6,690 nucleotides of DNA, taken from NCBI GenBank assembly GCA_017860675.1, contig JAGDMV010000106.1, positions 1-6,690 on the forward strand, read 5' to 3'. The translations under genes were made by a program, and so were the position numbers. Positions 1 through 5,250 of this stretch are shown piece after piece (positions within the stretch are counted from its first letter, which is position 1; every line of letters begins with the position of its first letter). The DNA is from Chloroflexota bacterium. GTDB taxonomy: Bacteria > Chloroflexota > Limnocylindria > Limnocylindrales > CSP1-4. The notes beneath the pieces were generated by a model, which saw only the letters and a list, made by a program, of their open reading frames with translations, did not search any database and was not told the origin of the DNA.

Positions 1-103
1 GGCGCTTGCCTGCCGGCTGTTCCGGGACGACGCCCTCCGCCTCGCGCTGGTAGGCCCGGCGCGGGCCGGGCGTGGCCTGGAGCACGCGCTGCGGCTGCCA
101 TGA
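1..103 (+). CDS. C-terminal end of a probable M16-family (pitrilysin-like) peptidase, partial
   Basis: An open frame runs in from the left edge and stops at TGA 101-103, giving 33 residues that end in LALVGPARAGRGLEHALRLP. The pattern of a short basic/acidic stretch, then L-R-L-A-x-V-G-P, then a helix ending in leucines, resembles the extreme C-terminus of M16 zinc peptidases (processing-peptidase/pitrilysin type), where a last beta strand reads like 'LRLAVVGP'. The catalytic HxxEH domain would lie outside the window, so it cannot be checked. Third codon positions are nearly all G or C, as in a real gene. The stop overlaps the next start as ATGA (100-103), which implies translational coupling. 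The family assignment rests on one short motif and is tentative; that this is the end of a real coding sequence is more certain. Confidence 0.5.
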   Translation, partial: ALACRLFRDDALRLALVGPARAGRGLEHALRLP

Positions 104-1127
104 GCGACGAAGGCATGGAGCGGGACGTGGCACCGTCGTTCGGCGAGGATGGTGAGGTCCCTGCTGACGAGCCGGGGGCGGGTGAGGCCGAGCCCGGGAA
201 CGTGATCGCGCCCGAGCCCGCGGCTGAACTGTCGGACGCGCCCGCGGCCGAGTCCGCGCCCCTCTCCGCGGCCGAGTCCGCGCCAAGGAGCGCCCGGCCG
301 GTCGACCTCGTGCTCGCGCGCCTCCACCTCCACGTCGGCCTGCTGGGCCTGGCCCGGGTCGAGCTGGAGACGCTCGCCGGAACGGCCGTCCCACCGCCCA
401 CGCGATCGTCGCCGAGGCCGCCGCGCAGCGTGGACACGACGCCGAGGCGGCCGAAGCCGTCGCCGGATCGCTGGCGATCCTGCGCGCCGGGCTCGACGAT
501 CCGTCCGCGCTCGAGGCGGCGCTCGACCGGCTGTTCGCCGGGATCCCGCCCCGCGGTCCGTGGCCGGAGCCCGACCAGGCTCGCGTCGCGCCGGCCACGC
601 CGCCCCGCCGGCTGCCATGGGAGCTGGTGTCGGGCGAGTCAGCCGGCGAACCGACGCCGTCGCCGTCACCGGGACCGGCCGAGAGCACGCTCGACCAGGC
701 CGGGCCGTCGCCGGTCGACCAGCTGCTCGAGGCGGGCAGGGAGGCGCTGGCGGGCGACGAGCCGGGCCGGGCCGCCGTCGCCCTCGGACTCGCCCTGCGG
801 TCGGACCCGGCGTCGGCCCCCGCCGTCGTTGCCGCCGTCGAGGAGGTGGGGACGCTGTCCGGGATCGCCGAGGCCGGCTCGGGCGAGAGTGCCCCTGGCG
901 GTGAGCCCGGGCCGGTCCAGGATCCGGGGTTCGCCGCCCTCGCCGTGGTGCAGGGTGACGCTCTGCGCGCGGCCGGCCGCGACGACGAGGCCGAGCTCGC
1001 CTACGATTTCGCGCGGAAGCTCGCCGCATCGGGCGGCACACCAGCCACGACCCCCAGCCCCGACGAGACCGGCCAGCCGGCCGCCGACGGCGGCGTCGAC
1101 CGGCCGCCCCCAGGAGGATCATCGTGA
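100..1127 (+). CDS. TPR-like hypothetical protein, interrupted by a frameshift near 372-402
   Basis: The gene starts at ATG 100, overlapping the upstream stop; ATG 115 is an alternative. It is read in one frame to about 375-390 and then in the -1 frame to TGA 1125-1127. Either frame alone is implausible: the first turns into Arg/Pro/Ser-rich nonsense after the break, while the second continues with helix-like sequence (PTAHAIVAEAAAQRG...) and ends exactly in a GTGA overlap with ndk. Repaired, the product would be about 342 aa. Residues 1-68 are acidic, Ala/Pro-rich and probably disordered. Next comes a leucine-rich helix pair (LARLHLHVGLLGLARVELE), a second helical block, a Pro/Ser linker, and two C-terminal TPR-like units (VDQLLEAGREALAGDEPGRA; QGDALRAAGRDDEAELAYDF). 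There is no signal peptide or membrane segment. A protein-protein scaffold is a guess; function is unknown. The break may be a sequencing error or a real mutation. Confidence 0.6.
242..284 (+). repeat. Two-copy 19-bp direct repeat inside the TPR-like gene
   Basis: CCGCGGCCGAGTCCGCGCC occurs at 242-260 and again, identically, at 266-284, a period of 24 bp (8 codons). It encodes a duplicated AAESAP-type motif in the disordered N-terminal region. The unit length is a multiple of three, so copy-number change would not shift the frame. It is a small in-frame duplication typical of low-complexity regions in GC-rich genomes. Confidence 0.85.
1112..1117 (+). promoter_or_regulatory. Ribosome binding site of ndk
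   Basis: AGGAGG lies six bases before the GTG at 1124, the ideal distance. It fixes GTG 1124 as the ndk start even though this codon overlaps the stop of the preceding gene (GTGA, 1124-1127). The strong site means ndk can be initiated independently as well as by coupling. Confidence 0.9.
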
Positions 1128-1582
1128 CCGAGCGCTCCCTCGTCCTGGTCAAGCCCGACGGCGTCCAGCGACTGCTCGTCGGGCGGGTGATCGCCCGCTT
1201 CGAGGATCGAGGCCTGCGCCTGGTCGGCCTCAAGCTCGTCCACGTCGACCGGGACTTCGCCGAGCGCCACTACGCGGTGCATCGTGAGCAGCCGTTCTTT
1301 GCCGGGCTGGTGGCCTTCATCACCTCGGGCCCGCTCGTGGCGATGGCGCTCGAGGGGCCGAACGCGATCTCCGTGGTCCGGGCGATGGTCGGGGCGACGC
1401 GCCCCTGGGAATCCGCTCCGGGCACGATCCGGGGAGACTTCGCCCTCGAGGTGGGCCAGAACCTGATCCACGCCTCGGATGGGCCCGAGACTGCCGCTGC
1501 GGAGCTCGCATTGTGGTTCCCCGAGGGGACGCTCTCCTACCCGCGCGAGATCGACCGCTGGGTGCTTGGCCCGGCGAGTTGA
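1124..1582 (+). CDS. ndk: Nucleoside diphosphate kinase
   Basis: Ndk is a cytoplasmic enzyme that moves the gamma phosphate of ATP to other (d)NDPs through a phosphohistidine, balancing NTP and dNTP pools. The 152-aa product is of normal length and covers the whole fold. Visible conserved residues are K10 in the LVKPDGVQR strand, Y50, the FFxGLVxFITSGP core (58-70), R86, T92, R103 in APGTIRGDF, N113 and the catalytic H116. The histidine motif reads IHASDG rather than the usual IHGSDS, a mild substitution next to the active site, and ATRPWESAPG carries a tryptophan where the family normally has a small or acidic residue. The start is GTG, supported by a perfect Shine-Dalgarno. It follows the TPR-like gene with a 4-base overlap and ends 4 bp from the stop of the convergent membrane-protein gene. 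Identification is secure. Confidence 0.97.
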   Translation: MTERSLVLVKPDGVQRLLVGRVIARFEDRGLRLVGLKLVHVDRDFAERHYAVHREQPFFAGLVAFITSGPLVAMALEGPNAISVVRAMVGATRPWESAPGTIRGDFALEVGQNLIHASDGPETAAAELALWFPEGTLSYPREIDRWVLGPAS

Positions 1583-1586
1583 GCCC

Positions 1587-3644
1587 TCAGCGTCCCGGTG
1601 CGGACGCGAGCGCCGCGATCCCCCGGGGCGGCGGCTCGGCGGCCGCCTGCCGAAGATCGAAGACCCCGGCTGCGACGAGCAGCGTGGTAACCGCCAGCAG
1701 GAGCACGACCGCGGCGCGGATCGGCACGCGGTTCGCCTCGAGGAGGTAGCGCGCGGAAGTCGCCGCGCCATCGCCGGCCGGCTCGCGCCGGGCGCTCACC
1801 GACCCGCCGGCTGACAGACGCGGGATCGCGAGCCTTCGCCCCCCTTCCCGGTGGGCGCCGGGCGTCAACCCTGCCCGCCCGCGCCACGGCGCCCCGGCGC
1901 CGGGCGGATCGGCGCGGGCCGGGTCGGCGTCGGCCTGGCCGCCATCCAGCTGACCGGTCGCAGCTTGACCGCTGGTTGGCTGTGCGTTGGCCTCGCCCGA
2001 CTTCGCGTGCACGGTACCCGCCGCGGCAGGCGCGCCTCCGTCGGCATCCGGCGTTGAACCGTCGGTGGTCGTGGGTCGGCTGGTGGTCCATGCCGCCGCC
2101 TGCGTGGAGCCGGGAGACTTCCCGGCGCCGAGCGGGTCAACTTCGTGCGGCTCGGCATCCGCCGACGCCCCATCCGCGCCGCGACCATCGGGCGACCCGC
2201 CGGCCCCCGCGATGGCGGCCTGCGCAACCCCCGCCTGCTCGTCGGCGAGATCCACTCGCACGGCCGGCCGCGCACCCGGGTCGCGCTCCGGCACCGGCCC
2301 AGCCCCCTCGTCGACCCCGGTCTCGCTCTCCGTTGGCGAGGCCTGGCGGACCGTCGCTCCGCGTGCCGGCCCGAGGACAGCAGCCCCCCAGCGGGGACGC
2401 TCGCCCGGTGCGGCGATCGCGGCCGGACCCGGGCGTCCCGCCCCGACGATCACCAGTCGCACAAGGGCGAGGAGCGGGACGACGCCGGCCACGACGGCAA
2501 GCACGGGTGCAGGCGAGCCGACGACACCGGACACCACGGCCACCCGCCCCTCCCAGGTGGCGGCCCCCGGCCAGCCGAGGAGGGCGATGCCGATGCCGGC
2601 GAACGCGACGGCCAGCACCGGCGCCCGCCGCATCCAGCCGGCCAGATCGTCGACCCGTCCCGTGCCGAACGCAGCCCTGATGGCGATCGTCCACGCCGCC
2701 AGGCCGGCCGCGGAGGCGACGAAGGCCGGCAGCCAGGCGCGCATGCCGTCCCGTGCGACCGGGTCGAGGGAGGCGAACGCCAGGATCACCAGGCTGCCGC
2801 CGGCGACCATCGCGTACGCCGTGGCCTTCTCGATCTCGTCCTGGGCGAGGGCAGCGGTGGCGCCGAGCACGACCGTGGCGACCGCCAGGCTGGCCACCAG
2901 CAGTCGCTCCAGGTCGAAGCCGTCGATCGTCGGGATGATGGCGGTCCCCGCCCAGTCGAGCAGGACCACCGCCCAGGCCGCGGGGATCCAGGCCAGGAGG
3001 AGCGGCAACCCGAGGGCGGGCGCGGCTTCCACCAGGCGCGAGGCCCGGGCGTGGAACGGGATGGACGCGAGGCGTTGTGCGACGGCGAGGACCGCCACCA
3101 GCAGCGCGAGCCCGACCGCTACCCTCCCGACCGGGACGGCCACCTCCGAGGCGGGCACGAGCGAGACGGCGGCCAGGCCGAGGATGAGGCCGACCGCGGC
3201 GCCGCGCACCTCGCGGGCCAGGACGCGCACCCGGGACGGGGTGAGCGGGGCGGCGAGCGCCACCAGGGTGGCTATGAGGGCCGCCCCGCCGCAGGCGAGG
3301 AGCCCGATGGCCGCCTCGGGCGAGGACAGGGCCAGCGCGAGCGAGACGGTCCCGCCCAGCACGGCTGCCGGGGCGTTGCGCTGCCAGGCGGTGAGCCGGG
3401 CGATCACCAGGACGAGCGTGGTCGAGACGAGGCCGACCAGCACGAAGAGCCGGCCATAGGCCGTGGCCTCGATCGCTCCGCCGGCCGCCTCGAACCGCTC
3501 GCCGGCATCGATCGCCAGCGTCGCCAGGAGCGTGAGCAGGAGGCCGGCGAAGCCGACGACGGTGCCCGCGCGCCGCCAGTTGCGGGTGGCATAGGCCGCC
3601 GCCGCGGCCGCCGTCGTGACGAGGGCGAAGGCGAGCAGGCTCAC
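1587..3644 (-). CDS. NuoN/NuoM/HyfF-like membrane protein with a disordered tail and extra C-terminal helix
   Basis: The 685-aa protein starts at GTG 3644, overlapping the upstream stop as GTGA; there is no separate Shine-Dalgarno. Residues 1-402 contain about 13 hydrophobic helices. Family marks of the complex-I/Mrp proton-channel fold are RLASIPFHARASRLVEAAPA (191-210), matching the 'K-x4-PFHxW-x5-E-x-AP' helix, QDEIEKATAYAMVAGG (268-283), matching 'QxxxKRxxAYSSIAHxG', and LLGWPGAATWEGR (355-367), matching 'GIPPxxGFxGK'. The usual buried lysines are not at their expected places: R190, E272/K273 and E366/R367 stand there, and no clear mid-helix glutamate is seen in helix 5. After residue 403 comes about 230 residues of Gly/Ala/Pro/Asp-rich disordered sequence, then one helix (642-664) and a short tail. 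The relatives are ion-translocating subunits; here the partner enzyme is not visible. The superfamily is likely; the function is unknown. Confidence 0.75.
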   Translation of the reverse strand: MSLLAFALVTTAAAAAAYATRNWRRAGTVVGFAGLLLTLLATLAIDAGERFEAAGGAIEATAYGRLFVLVGLVSTTLVLVIARLTAWQRNAPAAVLGGTVSLALALSSPEAAIGLLACGGAALIATLVALAAPLTPSRVRVLAREVRGAAVGLILGLAAVSLVPASEVAVPVGRVAVGLALLVAVLAVAQRLASIPFHARASRLVEAAPALGLPLLLAWIPAAWAVVLLDWAGTAIIPTIDGFDLERLLVASLAVATVVLGATAALAQDEIEKATAYAMVAGGSLVILAFASLDPVARDGMRAWLPAFVASAAGLAAWTIAIRAAFGTGRVDDLAGWMRRAPVLAVAFAGIGIALLGWPGAATWEGRVAVVSGVVGSPAPVLAVVAGVVPLLALVRLVIVGAGRPGPAAIAAPGERPRWGAAVLGPARGATVRQASPTESETGVDEGAGPVPERDPGARPAVRVDLADEQAGVAQAAIAGAGGSPDGRGADGASADAEPHEVDPLGAGKSPGSTQAAAWTTSRPTTTDGSTPDADGGAPAAAGTVHAKSGEANAQPTSGQAATGQLDGGQADADPARADPPGAGAPWRGRAGLTPGAHREGGRRLAIPRLSAGGSVSARREPAGDGAATSARYLLEANRVPIRAAVVLLLAVTTLLVAAGVFDLRQAAAEPPPRGIAALASAPGR

Positions 3645-4288
3645 CGCGGCACACCGGCCGGCGGCGCTGCGGGGCGGGCTCCGTCCGGGCGTGCGCCGAC
3701 GTCGTCGAGCGAGAGCGTTCCTCCGGCGGCCGACGTCACCGCGCCGAGGAAGGCGACCGCGCCACCGAGCGTGGCGATCGCGAAGGTGATGGCGACTTCC
3801 TCGGCCCCGCTGGGCGAGCCGACAAGGGCTGCGCGCACCAGGAGGATGCCGGTGAGTGCCACCACCAGGCTCGCTCCCAGCCTGAAGGTGTCGCGCGCGG
3901 CGACTACCGCCGGGAGGGCCAGGATGAGGCAGGCCAGGCCGGCGGCCATGGCCTCCTCGGGTCCCTGTCGAGCCAGGCCGAGGATGGACGGCTGGAAGCC
4001 GGCGACTGCCGCGGCGCCCGCCGCGGCCAGCAGCGCCAGGCTGCCCAGCGGCGATCCCACGGGTGCCACGGCCCGTCGCGAGGTGACCAGGAGCAGGTAC
4101 CCCGCCAGCGTCCCCCCGACCAGCCGGGTCGCCAGCGCGAGCGTGTCGGGCAGCGGGTCGGCGACGAAGGGGCTGAAGAGGAGGGCCATGGTGAGTCCCA
4201 GCGTGGCGACCCGCGCGCTTCGGGCTCCCGTCCCGAGCACCGCGCCCAGGACGACGACCGCGGCGGCCGCGACCGCGATGGGCGTCAC
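3641..4288 (-). CDS. Seven-helix membrane protein, HyfE/NuoK-like
   Basis: This is a 215-aa, almost wholly hydrophobic protein with likely helices near residues 3-19, 28-46, 50-68, 82-100, 114-130, 136-154 and 166-184, followed by a polar Pro/Ala-rich C-terminus (190-215). Its length and helix number fit component E of hydrogenase-4-type complexes (HyfE, about 216 aa), which contains a NuoK-like core; the stretch LGASLVVALTGILLVRAALV is the part most like that core. Its position directly before a NuoN/HyfF-like gene repeats the usual E-F order, which is the main support. The membrane-buried glutamates of true NuoK are not apparent; E163/E164 lie at a helix edge. Start is GTG 4288 inside GTGA with the lepB stop, and the stop overlaps the next start in the same way, so all three are probably co-translated. 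It could also be an unrelated integral membrane protein. Confidence 0.6.
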   Translation of the reverse strand: MTPIAVAAAAVVVLGAVLGTGARSARVATLGLTMALLFSPFVADPLPDTLALATRLVGGTLAGYLLLVTSRRAVAPVGSPLGSLALLAAAGAAAVAGFQPSILGLARQGPEEAMAAGLACLILALPAVVAARDTFRLGASLVVALTGILLVRAALVGSPSGAEEVAITFAIATLGGAVAFLGAVTSAAGGTLSLDDVGARPDGARPAAPPAGVPR

Positions 4289-4890
4289 GGAGTTGCTGTC
4301 GCCGGCCTCGGATCGGAGGTGCCGACCGGGGCGGCGTAGGTCGGGGTCGACAGGATCCCGATGGCGTCGAGCGGCCAGTAGCGCAAGACAGCCCGGCCGA
4401 TGACCTTGTCACGACTGATCGGCCCGAAGGTGCGCGAATCCGCCGATGCCTCGCGGTGGTCGCCCAGGACGAACAGCTCGCCGTCGGGGATCACCCATTG
4501 CTGGGGCTCCTCTGGGGCGGTCGTCGGCTGGCCCTCGAAGGTGTAGTCCTCCTCGAGCTTCGTCCCGTCGACCCACACGGCACCGTCGTGCACCTCGACG
4601 GTCTCGCCCGGGAGGCCGATGACCCTCTTGATGAACGGGGTGCCCGTGCCACCGTCAATCCAGGCCGACGGCGGCTCGAACACGATGATGTCGCCGCGAC
4701 TGTAGTCGTCCCAGCGGGGGCTGAGCTTGTCGACCAGGACGTACTGATCGGGCAGGAGGGTGTTCTCCATCGACTGCTGCTCGACGCGGTAGGGCTGGGC
4801 GATGAACGTCTGCACGACGAAGAAGATGACGAGGGTGAGGACGAGAGTCTCGACGATCTCGAGAATGCATCCCCGCGATCGGGCGGTCAC
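4285..4890 (-). CDS. lepB: Signal peptidase I
   Basis: LepB is a membrane-anchored Ser/Lys protease that cuts signal peptides from Sec- and Tat-exported proteins on the outer face of the cytoplasmic membrane. The 201-aa product has one N-terminal anchor helix (about 12-30) and all family boxes in order: QQSMENTL with nucleophile S40 (box B), DKLSPRWDDYSRGDIIVF (54-71), FIKRVIGLPGE with general base K88 (box D), and GDHREASADSRTFG at 143-156 (box E). Size is typical of short Gram-positive-style enzymes. The C-terminal 25 residues are Pro/Thr/Ala-rich with no second helix. GTG 4890 is the only sensible start, since no in-frame ATG occurs before the anchor helix. No Shine-Dalgarno precedes it, but a TATACT box ends nine bases upstream, suggesting a leaderless mRNA. 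It heads an operon with two complex-I-like membrane genes. Confidence 0.96.
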   Translation of the reverse strand: MTARSRGCILEIVETLVLTLVIFFVVQTFIAQPYRVEQQSMENTLLPDQYVLVDKLSPRWDDYSRGDIIVFEPPSAWIDGGTGTPFIKRVIGLPGETVEVHDGAVWVDGTKLEEDYTFEGQPTTAPEEPQQWVIPDGELFVLGDHREASADSRTFGPISRDKVIGRAVLRYWPLDAIGILSTPTYAAPVGTSDPRPATATP

Positions 4891-4899
4891 AAGATCGGC

Positions 4900-4905
4900 A
4901 GTATA
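4900..4905 (-). promoter_or_regulatory. Candidate -10 box for lepB (leaderless start)
   Basis: On the minus strand TATACT differs from TATAAT at one position and stands out in a GC-rich stretch. Its 3' end is nine bases before the lepB GTG, so transcription would begin at or within a few bases of the start codon. That fits the lack of a Shine-Dalgarno. No good TTGACA-like -35 is visible at 16-18 bp upstream. Confidence 0.4.
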
Positions 4906-4964
4906 GGAGGTGCCGTACCGGCAGGCGCCGGACCCGGCCCGGCCGCGGACGACCGACCGGATGG

Positions 4965-4997
4965 CCGGGCCGGTCCTGCCGGGCCCCGGGCCGGTCC
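4965..4997. repeat. 12-bp direct repeat spaced 21 bp, possible operator
   Basis: CCGGGCCGGTCC is present at 4965-4976 and 4986-4997, start-to-start 21 bp, about two helical turns, so both copies face the same side of the DNA. Such spacing suits a dimeric or cooperative DNA-binding protein. In sequence this GC-rich, chance is a serious alternative. Confidence 0.4.
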
Positions 4998-5012
4998 CGC
5001 CCGGACGCCCTG

Positions 5013-5031
5013 CCCGGCCGTCACGGCCGGG
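5013..5031. repeat. 19-bp near-perfect inverted repeat between lepB and hppA
   Basis: CCCGGCCGTCACGGCCGGG is a nine-base arm on each side of one central base. As DNA it is a good candidate operator; as RNA it makes an 8-bp hairpin with a 3-base loop. No T-run follows on either strand, so it is not a standard intrinsic terminator. Neither flanking gene ends here, which also argues for a regulatory site. Confidence 0.55.
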
Positions 5032-5115
5032 TGCATGAGACGCGCCGCAACGCGGGGATTCGCCTGCATATTGCGAGGTTAATGCACGAAATGCTCGGCC
5101 GCGAACTGGGCAGTT

Positions 5116-5124
5116 TGGTACACT
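5116..5124 (+). promoter_or_regulatory. Candidate extended -10 promoter of hppA
   Basis: TGG followed by TACACT forms an extended -10 element (TGn then a hexamer with four of six matches to TATAAT). No clear -35 occurs 17 bp upstream, which extended -10 promoters tolerate. The A/T-rich pocket at 5065-5095 lies just upstream where an UP-like element or activator might act. Predicted transcription start is about 5131, giving an approximately 120-base leader to ATG 5251. Confidence 0.4.
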
Positions 5125-5132
5125 CGGGCCGG

Positions 5133-5171
5133 CCCGGTGCGGTCCAGTCTTTCGGGCGGACCAGCCCCGGG
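5133..5171 (+). promoter_or_regulatory. Nested stem-loop in the hppA leader
   Basis: CCCGG (5133-5137) can pair with CCGGG (5167-5171). Inside it GGTCC (5141-5145) pairs with GGACC (5158-5162), extended past one bulged A by GTC/GGC (5147-5149 with 5155-5157) around a TTTCG loop. It begins almost exactly at the predicted transcript 5' end. I recognise no known riboswitch class. It may stabilise the mRNA or control expression. Confidence 0.4.
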
Positions 5172-5192
5172 TCTTGCCCGTCCTGATCCGGT

Positions 5193-5215
5193 CGCACGCG
5201 GATGGGGAGCGTGCG
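5193..5215 (+). promoter_or_regulatory. Perfect 7-bp hairpin just before hppA
   Basis: CGCACGC (5193-5199) and GCGTGCG (5209-5215) form a perfect stem around a 9-base purine-rich loop, GGATGGGGA. There is no following T-run. The right arm includes the G of an alternative in-frame GTG at 5215, and the loop/stem contains a GGGGAG that could serve as its Shine-Dalgarno, so the hairpin would mask that start if formed. Confidence 0.5.
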
Positions 5216-5230
5216 TGGATCGCTCTCAGC

Positions 5231-5236
5231 AGGAGG
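5231..5236 (+). promoter_or_regulatory. Shine-Dalgarno-like AGGAGG before hppA
   Basis: AGGAGG is a perfect anti-16S match, but 14 bases separate it from ATG 5251, longer than the usual 5-10. It is the best site for that start. The alternative GTG 5215 has GGGGAG (5204-5209) five bases upstream and would add 12 residues. Confidence 0.5.
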
Positions 5237-5250
5237 TCCCGCAGAAGCAG

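Larger units (their letters stand above)
4891..5250. other. Divergent lepB-hppA control region
   Basis: These 360 bp carry no convincing gene. They separate two divergently transcribed genes and should hold both promoters. The half next to lepB is extremely GC-rich and contains a 12-bp direct repeat and a 19-bp inverted repeat. Around 5065-5095 lies the most A/T-rich pocket of the window (GCATATTGCGAGGTTAATGC and following), a plausible RNA polymerase or regulator contact site. Beyond 5125 the sequence can fold into nested hairpins upstream of hppA. The short open frames crossing the region have Arg/Pro/Gly-biased, non-protein-like composition. Confidence 0.75.

Noticed and set aside
560..904. 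A 114-codon + strand frame inside the TPR-like gene
   Set aside because: Gly/Arg-rich out-of-frame shadow. The frame ending at 1127 has TPR-like periodicity and couples to ndk.
1001..1771. A 256-codon minus-strand frame over ndk
   Set aside because: It is the antisense shadow of ndk, whose catalytic residues are all visible on the + strand.
1987..3459. A 490-codon + strand frame rich in Ala/Thr/Ser/Arg
   Set aside because: It is low-complexity in composition with no motif, and antisense to the NuoN-like gene's helices and linker.
2137..3654. A 505-codon minus-strand frame overlapping the NuoN-like gene
   Set aside because: Same strand but another frame; Arg/Gly/Pro-rich, with none of the family motifs found in the chosen frame.
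2145..4403. A 752-codon open frame on the + strand opposite the membrane genes
   Set aside because: It is Arg/Gly/Asp/Glu-rich with no domain sense and changes composition abruptly. It mirrors the strand carrying clear membrane-protein and signal-peptidase frames, and long antisense frames are expected at this GC content.
3645..4412. N-terminal extension of the NuoN-like frame up to an ATG at 4412
   Set aside because: The extra 256 codons are Arg/Pro/Gly-rich nonsense running through lepB's end and the HyfE-like gene in another frame. Hydrophobic, family-like sequence begins at GTG 3644, which also overlaps the previous stop.
5013..5031. Intrinsic terminator at the inverted repeat
   Set aside because: There is no T-run on either side and no gene ends nearby; both flanking genes point away from it.
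5125..5250. Fluoride or other known riboswitch before hppA
   Set aside because: I could not match the leader to the fluoride riboswitch core or another class I know; only generic hairpins are supported.
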